Assembly (NCBI GenBank): GCA_964393865.1
Contig: CAYMUW010000023.1
Span: forward strand, 1-49,539
DNA: 49,539 nucleotides
Source: Suilimivivens sp964393865
GTDB lineage: Bacteria > Bacillota > Clostridia > Lachnospirales > Lachnospiraceae
Direction of reading: 5' to 3'
A program made the position numbers and the translations under genes. Below the pieces are notes generated by a model. The model searched no databases. It was not told the DNA's origin and saw only the letters and a program-made list of their open reading frames with translations. Positions within the stretch are counted from its first letter, which is position 1; every line of letters begins with the position of its first letter. This document shows, piece after piece, positions 8,116 to 17,790 of this stretch.

Positions 8116-9498
8116 TTATTTTAGCTTCTCAGACATTACCGGGTCCCACACAATTCTCCAGCCCTTTTGCCTGATTTTCTCACAAAACCGCAGGCTGAGC
8201 TGCAGATAATCCACATGGTCATTCAGACATTCTCTCCAGTCAAACTGCCCTGTTCTGGGATTTCTCAAATAAGGCAGTCCCAGCATTTCCTCTAAGATTT
8301 TCTCTGCCGCAGGGGATACCTTCATGCACCTGATATCCACCGCTTCCGCCTCCTGCATAAGCGATGCCCTGTGCATATAACCGCTGTACTCCCTGTGAAG
8401 TCCCAGATACAGAGGCTCCCCTTCCGCAGTATAAATTCCGCCCGTTATTTTATTATTTTTATCAATCAGTTTCCCACCTACCACTGCGGTATCCAGCCGG
8501 TTGTTCAACAGATCAGGCTGATAGTTTACCCGGTAAAAACCAAGATGCCTGATATGGGACACCTTTCCCTTCCAGCCTCTGGCTCTCACAAAGTCCTCAA
8601 GGGCCCTCTTTCCCGCATCATAAGCATACTGTTTGCTTGCCGGATTCTCCGCTGTGGAGGCCCCATGGCATCTCCAATGATACAGCACCTTGGGAATATG
8701 GGCTATGGGCATATCGCTTTTGAAACTTCGCTTTTTATCCTTCCCCAGCATCATATTTACCGCTCTCAGCACCAGGTCATAATCCTGAGCGCCGTCACAC
8801 ACGCTGCGGAAGCCTAGCTCCTGCATCAGCTGTCGTTTCATCACTAAAAAGTGACAAATATAATTATTTGACAAAATTAAATCTAAATTAAATTCTGTTT
8901 TTCTATGGATGTCAAAAAATTCCGTTCCGCTTCCGTTGCATTTGTCCTCATCAGAATATAACATCTGTAATTGAATATTTTCTTTTTCCTGTCTGTTAAT
9001 CTCCCTGGCCATCTCATAGAGGGCATCCGGCGTCAGCAAATCATCATGATCCAAAAGTGCGGCATAATCTCCCGTGGCATACATCAGCGCCTGATTGGTA
9101 TTTGCGGAAATGCCGGCATTGTTTTTCAACCTTTTATATTTAATCCTGCTGTCGGAATAGCTTTTTATCACCTGTTCTACCCGGTCGCTTTCGCTTGCGT
9201 CTGCCAAAATCAGCTCAAAATTACCATAGGTCTGACCCAGAACCGAAGCAATCATGGCACGCAGATATTCCTCCCGGGTTTCATAAGCAGGCACAAGAAT
9301 ACTGAAACGTACAGGAAGATCAAACCGGTCTTCCCGCTGTGCCAAAAGGGCAGATTCCTGCGGCTGCTCATAGGTATACTCCTCGGAAGCGCTGCTTTCC
9401 ATCCGCTCCCGAACGGCATAGTAAGCCGGTTTTATTCCGTTTTTTCTCAGATAATTCCATGTTTTCTTTAAATTACTGATCTTAACTATTTTCCCCAT
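8116..9498 (-). CDS. Family 2 glycosyltransferase with one N-terminal GT-A domain
   Basis: About 460 residues. ATG at 9498 is favoured over the TTG three codons upstream because GAGG is about ten bases away. After about 60 residues rich in charge and helix, RFSILVPAYETREEYL opens the GT-A domain; NNAGISANTNQAL, AALLDHDDLL (the DXD site) and a YSDEDK stretch follow, then an ICHFLVMKRQL segment and HIPKVLYHWR. This series is the first half of the large two-domain GT2 proteins encoded upstream, here standing alone with a C-terminal tail of about 120 residues (GGKLIDKNNK onward) of unknown fold. It lies in the core cluster, after a hairpin that follows the phosphoglucomutase gene. Donor and linkage unknown. 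Confidence 0.83.
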   Translation of the reverse strand: MGKIVKISNLKKTWNYLRKNGIKPAYYAVRERMESSASEEYTYEQPQESALLAQREDRFDLPVRFSILVPAYETREEYLRAMIASVLGQTYGNFELILADASESDRVEQVIKSYSDSRIKYKRLKNNAGISANTNQALMYATGDYAALLDHDDLLTPDALYEMAREINRQEKENIQLQMLYSDEDKCNGSGTEFFDIHRKTEFNLDLILSNNYICHFLVMKRQLMQELGFRSVCDGAQDYDLVLRAVNMMLGKDKKRSFKSDMPIAHIPKVLYHWRCHGASTAENPASKQYAYDAGKRALEDFVRARGWKGKVSHIRHLGFYRVNYQPDLLNNRLDTAVVGGKLIDKNNKITGGIYTAEGEPLYLGLHREYSGYMHRASLMQEAEAVDIRCMKVSPAAEKILEEMLGLPYLRNPRTGQFDWRECLNDHVDYLQLSLRFCEKIRQKGWRIVWDPVMSEKLK

Positions 9499-9540
9499 GC
9501 GTTTCAAACCTCATACTGCCGACTTTCGGCCATATACAGG

Positions 9541-9567
9541 AAATCGCCCTGATGCTCAGGGCGATTT
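9541..9567 (-). terminator. Hairpin between the phosphoglucomutase and GT2 genes
   Basis: AAATCGCCCTGA (9541-9552) and TCAGGGCGATTT (9556-9567) are a perfect 12-bp inverted repeat with a 3-base loop. On the minus strand only TTT followed by CC trails the stem, so termination may be partial and some transcription may read into the GT2 genes downstream. Confidence 0.7.
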
Positions 9568-9591
9568 CTATTTCTCACAGTCTTTTATCTT

Positions 9592-11313
9592 TTACAGATA
9601 AGATTTTAATGCCTCCGTAAGCTTTTCTACCTTGTCAGCCGCATCCTCAAGGCCGGTTCCCTTTACACCCATATAGAATTTAATCTTAGGTTCCGTACCT
9701 GAAGGACGTGCGCAGCACCATGAGTCATTGGTAAGGTCAAAGTAAAGTACATTTGACTTCGGCAGTCCGGTAGGCTTCTGTTCGCCTGTTTCCATATTGG
9801 TTGTAACATCTCTGTCATAATCCCGAAGCTCTTTCACCGTAAGCTCGCCAAAACTCTTAGGCGGATTGCTGCGAAGCTTATCCATCATCTCTGCAATCTG
9901 CTTGGAGCCGTCAATACCCTTAAGGGTAATTGCATATTGTGTTTCCTTAAAATATCCATACTCCTCATAGAGCTTTAACATCTGATCCCATACGGTGATG
10001 CCGTTCTTCTTGCACCATGCAGCCACCTCACACAAACACATAACCGCTACAACCGCATCTTTATCTCTTGCATGGGTTCCTGCCAGGCATCCGTAGCTCT
10101 CCTCCAAACCAAATACATAGTTGTTGGAGCCGCTCTGCTCAAAGAATTTAATCTGCTCGCCGATATACTTAAATCCTGTTAAAACCTCAATAAACTTCAC
10201 CTGGTATTTATTGGCAATAGCTCTTGCCATGTTGGTGGTAACAATGGTAGTTACCAGCGCCGGATTTTCAGGCATGGTTCCGGTGGCCGTTCTTTCTCTT
10301 AAAATATATTCCGCAATCAACATTCCCGACATATTTCCGGTAAAAGGCATATACTCCCCTGTTTTGGAATCCAAAGCATAAATTCCCAGTCTGTCTGCGT
10401 CCGGATCGGTTGCAAGAACAATATCCGCATTCTTTTCCTTAGCCAGCTTAAGAGCCAGAGTAAATGCCTTGGGGTCCTCGGGATTCGGATACTCCAGTGT
10501 AGTAAAATCAGGATCGGGAAGCTCCTGTTCGGGAACCACATATACATGCTTAAAGCCCAGCTCAGAAAGAATTCTTCTCACAGGCACATTTCCGGTTCCA
10601 TGGAAGGGCGAATAAACGATACGAATGTCGTCTGCCACCTCCTTAATGATGTCGGGATGAATAATCTGTTTCTTTAATTCTTCCATGTATGCATCATCAA
10701 TTTCCTTGCCGATCACCTGATACAGGTCCTGCTTTACTGCCTCAGCCTTGTCCATGGTTTTCACCTGATGATAATCGGTAACGTTCTTAACCTCTGTAAT
10801 GATCTCCTTATCTCTGGGAGCCGTTACCTGAGCGCCATCCTCCCAGTAAGCCTTATATCCGTTATACTCCGGAGGATTGTGGCTTGCCGTGATTACAATA
10901 CCGGAAATGCAGCCCAGCGTACGGAGTGCAAAGGAAAGCTCAGGAGTAGGACGAAGTGCGTCGAACACATAAGCCTTGATTCCGTTAGCTGCAAGACAGA
11001 GAGCTGCCTCATCTGCAAATTCAGGTGACATTCTTCTGGAGTCATAGGCAATCGCTACGCCGCGATCCTTTCCGCCCTGACTGATAATATAATTGGCAAG
11101 ACCCTGGGTAGCCTTTCTCACCGTATAAATATTCATACGATTGGTTCCTGCACCGATAACGCCTCTCAGTCCGCCTGTACCAAATTCAAGCTCCTTATAG
11201 AAGCGGTCTTCTATTTCCTTTTCGTTTCCTTCAATACTTTTGAGTTCTTCTCTGGTCTTCTCATCAAAGTAAGCATCCGTAAGCCAAAATTCATATTGCT
11301 CTTTGTAGCCCAT
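9592..11313 (-). CDS. pgcA: Phosphoglucomutase / phospho-sugar mutase (PgcA type)
   Basis: Interconverts glucose-6-phosphate and glucose-1-phosphate in the cytoplasm, feeding both dTDP-rhamnose and UDP-glucose synthesis. The 573-residue length fits the alpha-D-phosphohexomutase superfamily. Residues visible are the phosphoserine loop TASHNPPEYNGYK (serine at about 143), the magnesium site DPDADRLG (about 301), the sugar-recognition stretch GLEESYG and the phosphate-binding loop RPSGTEPKIK (about 536). GGAGG precedes the start. It interrupts the run of glycosyltransferase genes and appears to have its own promoter, so it may be expressed more steadily than the polymer genes. It supplies glucose-1-phosphate to RfbA. 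Confidence 0.95.
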   Translation of the reverse strand: MGYKEQYEFWLTDAYFDEKTREELKSIEGNEKEIEDRFYKELEFGTGGLRGVIGAGTNRMNIYTVRKATQGLANYIISQGGKDRGVAIAYDSRRMSPEFADEAALCLAANGIKAYVFDALRPTPELSFALRTLGCISGIVITASHNPPEYNGYKAYWEDGAQVTAPRDKEIITEVKNVTDYHQVKTMDKAEAVKQDLYQVIGKEIDDAYMEELKKQIIHPDIIKEVADDIRIVYSPFHGTGNVPVRRILSELGFKHVYVVPEQELPDPDFTTLEYPNPEDPKAFTLALKLAKEKNADIVLATDPDADRLGIYALDSKTGEYMPFTGNMSGMLIAEYILRERTATGTMPENPALVTTIVTTNMARAIANKYQVKFIEVLTGFKYIGEQIKFFEQSGSNNYVFGLEESYGCLAGTHARDKDAVVAVMCLCEVAAWCKKNGITVWDQMLKLYEEYGYFKETQYAITLKGIDGSKQIAEMMDKLRSNPPKSFGELTVKELRDYDRDVTTNMETGEQKPTGLPKSNVLYFDLTNDSWCCARPSGTEPKIKFYMGVKGTGLEDAADKVEKLTEALKSYL

Positions 11314-11396
11314 TTTCCTACCTCCTAGTCTTTTAAATGATATTATGTAAACCTCCGATTCAAGCCTTTTCAGCCTTCATCAGACCAGTCCTATAT

Positions 11397-11425
11397 AGTT
11401 TACCACACTATAACTATATTTTCAA
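11397..11425 (-). promoter_or_regulatory. Predicted sigma-A promoter for phosphoglucomutase
   Basis: On the minus strand TTGAAA (11425-11420), a 17-base spacer and TAAACT (11402-11397) are visible, with TGG directly before the -10 box as an extended -10. It overlaps the last codons of the upstream GT2 gene and is about 85 bases from the start codon. Confidence 0.55.
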
Positions 11426-13393
11426 AGCAAAGTCACTTCTGTCTAGCGAAAAGTTAGGATTGTAATAGGGATCGCCCTTTTCCAGCACTTCCTTCCACTT
11501 GTTGCGGAACTGCTCAGACTCTCTGTTATAGCGCTGTGCCTTTTCTCCGTTGTCATCCAGCCCTCTGGAAACAGACTCTAAATGATAAAGTTCCGCAAAA
11601 GGCGTAAACACATTTAAATATCCCTTTTGACGCAGTTTTAAACAGAAATCCACATCATTCAGAGAAATGGCAAAGGACTCGTCCAATCCTCCTGCCTCAT
11701 CAAACAGCGCCTTCTTTACCAACAGGCAGGCTCCGGTTACCGCCGACACATTCTGGGCATAGCAAAGCCTTCCCATATAGCCCAGATTATCTCTATGCTG
11801 CCCGTAATGGCTGTGCCCCGCCGTCCGGTGTGCTCCCAGTGCCAGCACCACCCCTGCATGCTGAATGGTCTTATCTGCATAATAAAGCTTGGCTCCTACC
11901 GCCCCCACATCCGGTCTCTGGGCATACATCAAAAGCTCCTCCATCCAGTTGACGGTAATTACCTGAGTATCGTTGTTCAGAAGCAGCAAATACTCTCCCT
12001 TTGCATGCCGGGCTCCCAAATTATTCACCGCAGAATAGTTGAATGCCCCTTCAAAGGTTACAATTTGAATTCTGGGATTTTCCTTTAACTCCTCGTAATA
12101 GTCGAAAATACTCTGCTCCGTACTTCCGTTTTCCACGATAATAATTTCAAAATTTTCATAGGTAGACTTTTCCAAAATCGAGGAGACGCATCTTTTTAAA
12201 TCCTCCGTATGATCCTTATTGGCAATGATAATGGAAATCAAGGGACTCCCGATAATCTGATAGCGGATTTTAAATATGGTTTCAAAGGCTCTGGTAGAGG
12301 TAATCTGAAAATGCTCAAACCCATGTCTTCGCAAATGATCCGCCACCGCTCCCTTGGCCGCTTCTATGGCATAAGGCTTAGCCCCTATGTCGGCAGCCAC
12401 GCTGCCCGGATGGCTTCTCCAGTAATACAAAAGCTTGGGTACATGCACCACGCACCTTGCCCTGTCGGTCAACCGTAAAATCATATCGTGATCCTGACTT
12501 CCGTCAAATCGGGGACGAAACAGCTCCGTGCCGTCCAAAAGCTCTCTGGCAAACACACTGAAATGACAGATATAATTGTTGGCACGAAGATTGTCAATGG
12601 CATAGTCCGGTTTAAAATGCATAGTCAGCATCTTGTTGATATCACCGCTCTTAAAGGTGGTCTCATCACAATATATATAGTCCGCCCCCTGTTCGTTGAT
12701 TACCTTTACATATTCGTAAAGCACGCTGGGGTGCAAAATGTCATCATGGTCAAAAAGACCGATATATTCTCCCGTGGCAAGGGTCCGACACTGATTGGTA
12801 TTGCCGGCAATCCCCTCATTCTTATCCAGCTTCTTATAAACAATCCTGTCCTTTTTGTCCCTGTCCTGATACTCCTTTACGATCTGCCCTACGTTTTCAT
12901 GCTCTCCATCGGACCCGTCCGCCAGACAAAGCTCCCAATTCTCATAGGTTTGTCCGGTAACAGATTCAATCATCTCCCGCAAAAATTCCTCCGGCGTATT
13001 GTATAGAGGCACCAGAATACTGATTTTAACCATTCTGGGAAATTCGGTATTTCTTTGTACCTGGGCTTCCTCCGGCGTGGGAAAGCTGGCTGTGCCGTAG
13101 CGTTCCATGGCCTTACGCTCAATCTTTTTGTACTTTAGCTTGGCAATCACGCCGCGCAGATTTCCGCAATTTTTAAGCCTTGTTCTCTGCCGCAGAACAA
13201 AGTGCATGCCCCTCCTTAAAGGCGCAGACATCTTCCACAAAGGATTGTTCTTTATCCTGTTTAGTTTGAAATTCAAGTCATCGCATTTCGCCTCCAGATC
13301 GGCTACACGTCCTGCCAGATCGGCATTGCGAAGATGCTCCTTCTCATAAGCCTGACGGTAATCTATCGAATCATCATTATTGAAATCAGCCAT
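11414..13393 (-). CDS. Two-domain family 2 glycosyltransferase with N-terminal coiled coil
   Basis: 659 residues with two GT-A units in one chain. Residues about 15-50 form a heptad-like charged helix ending in NPLWKMSAPLRRG, common at the start of rhamnan-type glycosyltransferases. The first domain begins with KISILVPLYNTPEEF (about 123) and has LFDHDDILH and SGDINKM-type loops, then ICHFSVFARELL and HVPKLLYYWR. The second domain begins at about 383 (LISIIIANKDH) and has VENGSTEQS, LLLNNDTQV (about 469) and LNDVDFCLKLRQ. Both carry an intact acidic donor site, so the enzyme may add two residues or alternate linkages, as known for processive rhamnan synthases. It follows the 742-residue GT2 gene with a 21-base gap. 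Confidence 0.88.
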   Translation of the reverse strand: MADFNNDDSIDYRQAYEKEHLRNADLAGRVADLEAKCDDLNFKLNRIKNNPLWKMSAPLRRGMHFVLRQRTRLKNCGNLRGVIAKLKYKKIERKAMERYGTASFPTPEEAQVQRNTEFPRMVKISILVPLYNTPEEFLREMIESVTGQTYENWELCLADGSDGEHENVGQIVKEYQDRDKKDRIVYKKLDKNEGIAGNTNQCRTLATGEYIGLFDHDDILHPSVLYEYVKVINEQGADYIYCDETTFKSGDINKMLTMHFKPDYAIDNLRANNYICHFSVFARELLDGTELFRPRFDGSQDHDMILRLTDRARCVVHVPKLLYYWRSHPGSVAADIGAKPYAIEAAKGAVADHLRRHGFEHFQITSTRAFETIFKIRYQIIGSPLISIIIANKDHTEDLKRCVSSILEKSTYENFEIIIVENGSTEQSIFDYYEELKENPRIQIVTFEGAFNYSAVNNLGARHAKGEYLLLLNNDTQVITVNWMEELLMYAQRPDVGAVGAKLYYADKTIQHAGVVLALGAHRTAGHSHYGQHRDNLGYMGRLCYAQNVSAVTGACLLVKKALFDEAGGLDESFAISLNDVDFCLKLRQKGYLNVFTPFAELYHLESVSRGLDDNGEKAQRYNRESEQFRNKWKEVLEKGDPYYNPNFSLDRSDFALKI

Positions 13394-13414
13394 TCTGATT
13401 ACGCTCCTTTCCCT

Positions 13415-15643
13415 TTATCTCTTAACCTCCAGCGTCCAGTTACTCCAATTCACCAGCTTCAATCTGGAACACTGATCCTCCGCCAGCATACCAAACTGAT
13501 AGCTTCCGCCCGGAATCATATCCGCCTGAACCTTAGCGGCATATCCGGTTAAATCTACATTTAGCTGATCCGCCAGGTTCTTTTTAATATCCTGCCGGTA
13601 CCGGGTATCGAGGGAGATGGCAAAAATCCTGTCATTGTCCCTGTTCTTCAGCAGAAGCGTCTTTTTGTAACATGCGTTATCTGAACCAATCACGAAGGAA
13701 TATCCCTGAAAATAATACCCCATTTCGTCGGGATTAACACTTCCGTCCTTTTCGAAAGCATCGACGCCGTACTTCCATTTATAAATATCCATCGCGCACT
13801 CCATGCCCACCACCAGACATTGATCATACCTTGCGCTTTCAATCAGCTTTTCACAGCTTTCCACCTTAGACCAGGGCATGTCCAGCGTTACCTGATACCG
13901 GCTTGCAGGCGAATATTCTGCCTCCAGCATATCGGTGGTTAAATAGGGATGATAAAAGGGGTCCTTTCCATACAGTCCCTGATGCCTGCGGTATAGAATA
14001 TCCTTCTCCCTAAGAAGCCTCTGCTGCTTTTCCTCGGACTCCCCGTCCTTTCCCCTGCTCAAAGACTCGTGATGATAGAGCATCACATCATTTCTCACCA
14101 CATTATAATATCCCAGTTCATAAACAGTATAGCATAAATCCACATCATTAAAGGCCACCGCCAGCTCAGGGCTAAAGCCCCCGGCCTGCCAGAATACCTG
14201 CCGCCTCATCATCAGGCAGGCTCCCGTTGCCGCCAGCATGTTATGAACTCCCCGGTTCATTCCATAATAATGGTTCTGTTCGTCACTTAAAAACTGCAGC
14301 TTGTGGGCCGGTCCTACACGGAGGTTGGTAATTCCTGCATGCTGAATAACAGAAGTATCAGGATATAACAGCTTTGCCCCCACGGCTCCCACGTACTCAA
14401 GAACCGCTTTTTCCACCATCAGTTCCAGCCAGTTTGGCTGGATAATCTCCATATCGTCGTTTAAAAACAGCAGCAGTCCGCCTTTTGCCTGCTCTGCCCC
14501 TAAATTACACATCACTGAGAAATTAAAAGCCATAGGCCTATATAAATAATGCATGATATTTCTCTGTCCGTTAAGCATCCTCAGCTCTTCTTCAATCCGC
14601 CGCCTGTTCTCCTCACTGCTTCCGTTATCCACCACAATAATTTCCATAACTCCCTGAAACTGCGTCCTCTCTGTCAGAGAATGAATGCAGTAAAACAACA
14701 CCCTGGGATTATCCTTAGACGGAATAATAACAGAAACCGCAATTTCATGCTCCTCTTCCGTCTCCCCCGGATTTTGCTCTATCGGCATATGCTGTATTTT
14801 GTCCGGCAGTTTCAACTCACATATTTGATCGTAACCTGTTTTATGGCTGTGAAACAAAACCTGCCTGATATGAGCTACCGGCATCATTTCCTTATCGTTT
14901 CTTTTGCTGCCCCCTCTTTTCGAAAAGCCTCCGTAAAACCTGATCATTTCATACAATAAAAGGTACAGCAGTTCTCTGTCATTTCTGTTCTGGCCCTGAG
15001 GCGCTGCATTTCCGGTATCTCGAAGCCTTATCCATGCCTTTTCCAGAGCGCTTTTCCGAACCGCTATAAGACCTCCAAAATAAAAGCAGGACAGAAACCG
15101 GTCAGGCGACCAGTCCGGTTTAAACCAAGGCTCCTTCCTTTCCTTCTCTGTCCGCACGTCTTCGTCCCCGTAAATCAGGATTAGATTTTCATTTTCACAA
15201 AATTGTTCCCAAATAAGAGGCAACGCAATTTCGCTGATATCTCCATCATACATTGATATTAGAATAACATCAGCTTCACAATTTTCCAAAACCTGATCAA
15301 TCTTCCTCATAAAAAAAGAAACGGGAATCTGCAAAACTGTTTCAGGCGTACGATCACTGCAATTTTTATCCCAAATTTCTTTCTTTCGACAAAAACTTTC
15401 AAAATATGAATAATTTCCTTCATTTTCCAGATTTTCTCCCCCATAAACCCGTTTCAGAAAATCATTTGTCAGACTTTTTTCATTTTCGGCAACAATCGAC
15501 GCAGCAATTTTAACCTTGCTTTCCTGCCCTCTAATCCACTCATCATAGGAGAGATTTTTGTTTTTTACTTCCTTCTCATATTTCTGGTGCTGCCTGCAAA
15601 TCAATATACGTTTTACGCTTTGCTTTATAGATGCCACTGTCAT
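13415..15643 (-). CDS. Large glycosyltransferase: degenerate first GT2 unit, intact second unit, extra C-terminal domain
   Basis: 742 residues. Residues about 60-290 align by eye with a first GT2 unit (YGDEDV, WFKPDWSPDRFL, HIRQVLFHSH), but the nucleotide-binding strand is absent and the usual LLDHDD donor site is replaced by ILISMYDGDIS. This half is probably structural. The second unit starts at about 303 (VSVIIPSKDNP) with VDNGSSEENRR, LFLNDDMEII (about 396) and AFNDVDLCYT, and looks catalytic. After about 570 there is a further domain rich in beta-forming residues with no recognised motif. It might bind the growing glycan, but that is a guess. AAGGTGAGG supports the start. It is placed between the methyltransferase-kinase and the two-domain GT2 in the same operon. 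Confidence 0.82.
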   Translation of the reverse strand: MTVASIKQSVKRILICRQHQKYEKEVKNKNLSYDEWIRGQESKVKIAASIVAENEKSLTNDFLKRVYGGENLENEGNYSYFESFCRKKEIWDKNCSDRTPETVLQIPVSFFMRKIDQVLENCEADVILISMYDGDISEIALPLIWEQFCENENLILIYGDEDVRTEKERKEPWFKPDWSPDRFLSCFYFGGLIAVRKSALEKAWIRLRDTGNAAPQGQNRNDRELLYLLLYEMIRFYGGFSKRGGSKRNDKEMMPVAHIRQVLFHSHKTGYDQICELKLPDKIQHMPIEQNPGETEEEHEIAVSVIIPSKDNPRVLFYCIHSLTERTQFQGVMEIIVVDNGSSEENRRRIEEELRMLNGQRNIMHYLYRPMAFNFSVMCNLGAEQAKGGLLLFLNDDMEIIQPNWLELMVEKAVLEYVGAVGAKLLYPDTSVIQHAGITNLRVGPAHKLQFLSDEQNHYYGMNRGVHNMLAATGACLMMRRQVFWQAGGFSPELAVAFNDVDLCYTVYELGYYNVVRNDVMLYHHESLSRGKDGESEEKQQRLLREKDILYRRHQGLYGKDPFYHPYLTTDMLEAEYSPASRYQVTLDMPWSKVESCEKLIESARYDQCLVVGMECAMDIYKWKYGVDAFEKDGSVNPDEMGYYFQGYSFVIGSDNACYKKTLLLKNRDNDRIFAISLDTRYRQDIKKNLADQLNVDLTGYAAKVQADMIPGGSYQFGMLAEDQCSRLKLVNWSNWTLEVKR

Positions 15644-15687
15644 TCCTCACCTTAAATCATTCAAATCATAACCGGAAGCTTTCTAAA

Positions 15688-17790
15688 CTAAAACAGCTTT
15701 TTCACGGCGGCAGCCATTTCTTCCGCCATGGTTTCTGACAGAGGCGCAACCTCCATCCTGATCTTAAGCATATTTTCTCCCTGCATGGAAAGCTGGGAAA
15801 TTCTGATTAAAATATTGGGGTCCTGTGTTGCAAACAGATAGCATCCCTTCCTGACCGCTTTCCCGTTGGTTTCCACAAGCTTCTTTTGAAAAGGGATCTC
15901 TTCGTCGTTGAAGGTAAGACTCTCTATTTTCACCATGCAGCTTCTGTCTGCCGGATCGATTCGAAGGTTTCTTACATTTCCGTCTACCGGGATTTCTGCC
16001 TCCAAAACGCTTTCCGATATATAAACATCCGATATATATACGGAATCTGCCTCCTGAAAACCGCTTCCCCGGTCAAAATATACCTGGATTCTTTGATCCA
16101 AGATTTTTTGAAGATGTTGTTTCATCAGCATCTTTGGGTCCACTGCATAGGTTCCCATTAAAGCCCTGATTTCTCCCATGGCCTTGCGCTTTCCCGTTAC
16201 CTGCTTTTGGAACTGTCCTTCCTTTTCCTGATACTCTTCCGCCTGACTTTGGCTCACTCCCAGTTTATCCAAAATTAAATCTAAATTTATTTTATTTCTT
16301 TTTTCTTCCTCCAAGATATAGCAGTATATAGCACGAAAGGCTATTTCAGATGAGGGAATCTGTTTTTCTACCGTCCATTCATAATCAATGACTGTCCACC
16401 TATCTCCCTCTACCAAAATATTGGCAAAGATCAAATCATAATCCGCCACCGGCTTATCCTCACCGTATGAGATCAATTCATAATAACGGTCAAACAGTCT
16501 GTAAAATTCTTCCAGATCGTCTCTTTCCAGGCATTGATCCAAAAGCTCCTCCAGAGTAACACCTTTTTCAAAGGGAAACTGCACATAGCTGCCATCCTCC
16601 GCCATTTGACAGGGGTTGATGGAAAGTCCGCTGCCCTCGTACCTGTTTTTTAACAATTCACAGAAACGAGCCATGTTCTTAATGTGAGCAAATGCATCTC
16701 CATTCATTGGAATCTTTCTGACTACCTTTCCGTTCCCTGTATCCGCAATTTCCGTGCGAAGCTCATATTCCCGCGCTCTGTCATTGGAATATTTCACATA
16801 ATCCACCTCTGGAGCCGGCCCAAGCACCGCCATATAGGAATTGGAAAAAAGATCAAAAAGCTGATCCTTGATAATTCCGTCAAAAACATACTTTTCATTG
16901 AACAAGACCATTCTGTCCCTGTCAAAATTACGCATGTTATCTATCAATTCGCCCTGATTGGGAAGTCTTTTATCCGAAAATATTGTGGTGGAAAACTTAT
17001 AATCCGGGTAGGGATAATAAAAGGAATATTCCTTCACGCCACAGGATCTAAAGATTTTTTCCAGCCCTGCACGGGTAAAGGTTCTGGCACTTCCTCCCTC
17101 AGGATAGCCTTCCAGTCCGTCAAAATAAGCTCCGGTATGGTCCTCCTTGCATCCGGCCCAGTATTTTAAACCGAATTTATTTTCAATTGCAATTACAATA
17201 CGACCGTTATTTTTGACGTGTTTCTGCATGATTTTCAGAAAATCCTCATAAGGCGCTGCCGTATGAATGTAGGACTGTCCATATTCAAACACACCGATCA
17301 GGCATGCATAATCATAATCTGTATCCAATGTAGGTTCAATATCACTGAAATTTCCCACATAGATTTCAATATTGTTCCTATCCTGATTTCTGTAGGCATT
17401 GATCTGGCTTCTCCTTGCAGATAAATCCACGCAGGTGACCTTTCCCGCCTTTTCAGACAGCTTTTCCGTAATTGCACCGCATCCTGCGCCAATCTCAAGC
17501 ACCTTGTCGGTATTTTTAACAGGCAGCCAGTCTACAATATTCCCCCTGAGCGGTGAAAGATGATACAATACAGGCCAGCTTTTTCTCTCCTCGATAATTG
17601 CGGGATATTCCACTCTGGATGCTTCCTTCACGATCCCAAGTATTTCATCCTCAATGGTTCCGTCGCTGTACAAATCTTCTCCCGGATAAAATTCATAATC
17701 CAGGGTAACCTTGCCAATTTGGCGTGGAAGCTTTGAAAGAAGCTCTTCCTCTGATAAATGAATGGCCTGTGGTCTTTTACTGTTGTCCAT
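15688..17790 (-). CDS. Fused SAM methyltransferase and kinase-like protein, candidate polysaccharide chain terminator
   Basis: 700 residues. ATG at 17790 is chosen because AAGGAG lies six bases before it; it overlaps the end of the wzt gene by 14 bases. The first third is a class I SAM-dependent methyltransferase with motif I VLEIGAGCGA (about 96) and VTCVDLSARR. The middle (about 340-500) has the signature of a choline/aminoglycoside-type kinase: VRKIPMN, a catalytic-loop-like YDLIFANILVEG (about 450) with Asp and Asn, and VIDYEW (about 464) as the metal-binding Asp. A charged helical stretch (about 505-560) and a final domain of about 140 residues follow. Known: WbdD of E. coli O8/O9a has the same order of methyltransferase, kinase and helical part, and it ends O-antigen chains that Wzt then recognises. 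Inferred: the same role here. Catalysis is unproven and the last domain is unrecognised. Confidence 0.75.
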   Translation of the reverse strand: MDNSKRPQAIHLSEEELLSKLPRQIGKVTLDYEFYPGEDLYSDGTIEDEILGIVKEASRVEYPAIIEERKSWPVLYHLSPLRGNIVDWLPVKNTDKVLEIGAGCGAITEKLSEKAGKVTCVDLSARRSQINAYRNQDRNNIEIYVGNFSDIEPTLDTDYDYACLIGVFEYGQSYIHTAAPYEDFLKIMQKHVKNNGRIVIAIENKFGLKYWAGCKEDHTGAYFDGLEGYPEGGSARTFTRAGLEKIFRSCGVKEYSFYYPYPDYKFSTTIFSDKRLPNQGELIDNMRNFDRDRMVLFNEKYVFDGIIKDQLFDLFSNSYMAVLGPAPEVDYVKYSNDRAREYELRTEIADTGNGKVVRKIPMNGDAFAHIKNMARFCELLKNRYEGSGLSINPCQMAEDGSYVQFPFEKGVTLEELLDQCLERDDLEEFYRLFDRYYELISYGEDKPVADYDLIFANILVEGDRWTVIDYEWTVEKQIPSSEIAFRAIYCYILEEEKRNKINLDLILDKLGVSQSQAEEYQEKEGQFQKQVTGKRKAMGEIRALMGTYAVDPKMLMKQHLQKILDQRIQVYFDRGSGFQEADSVYISDVYISESVLEAEIPVDGNVRNLRIDPADRSCMVKIESLTFNDEEIPFQKKLVETNGKAVRKGCYLFATQDPNILIRISQLSMQGENMLKIRMEVAPLSETMAEEMAAAVKKLF

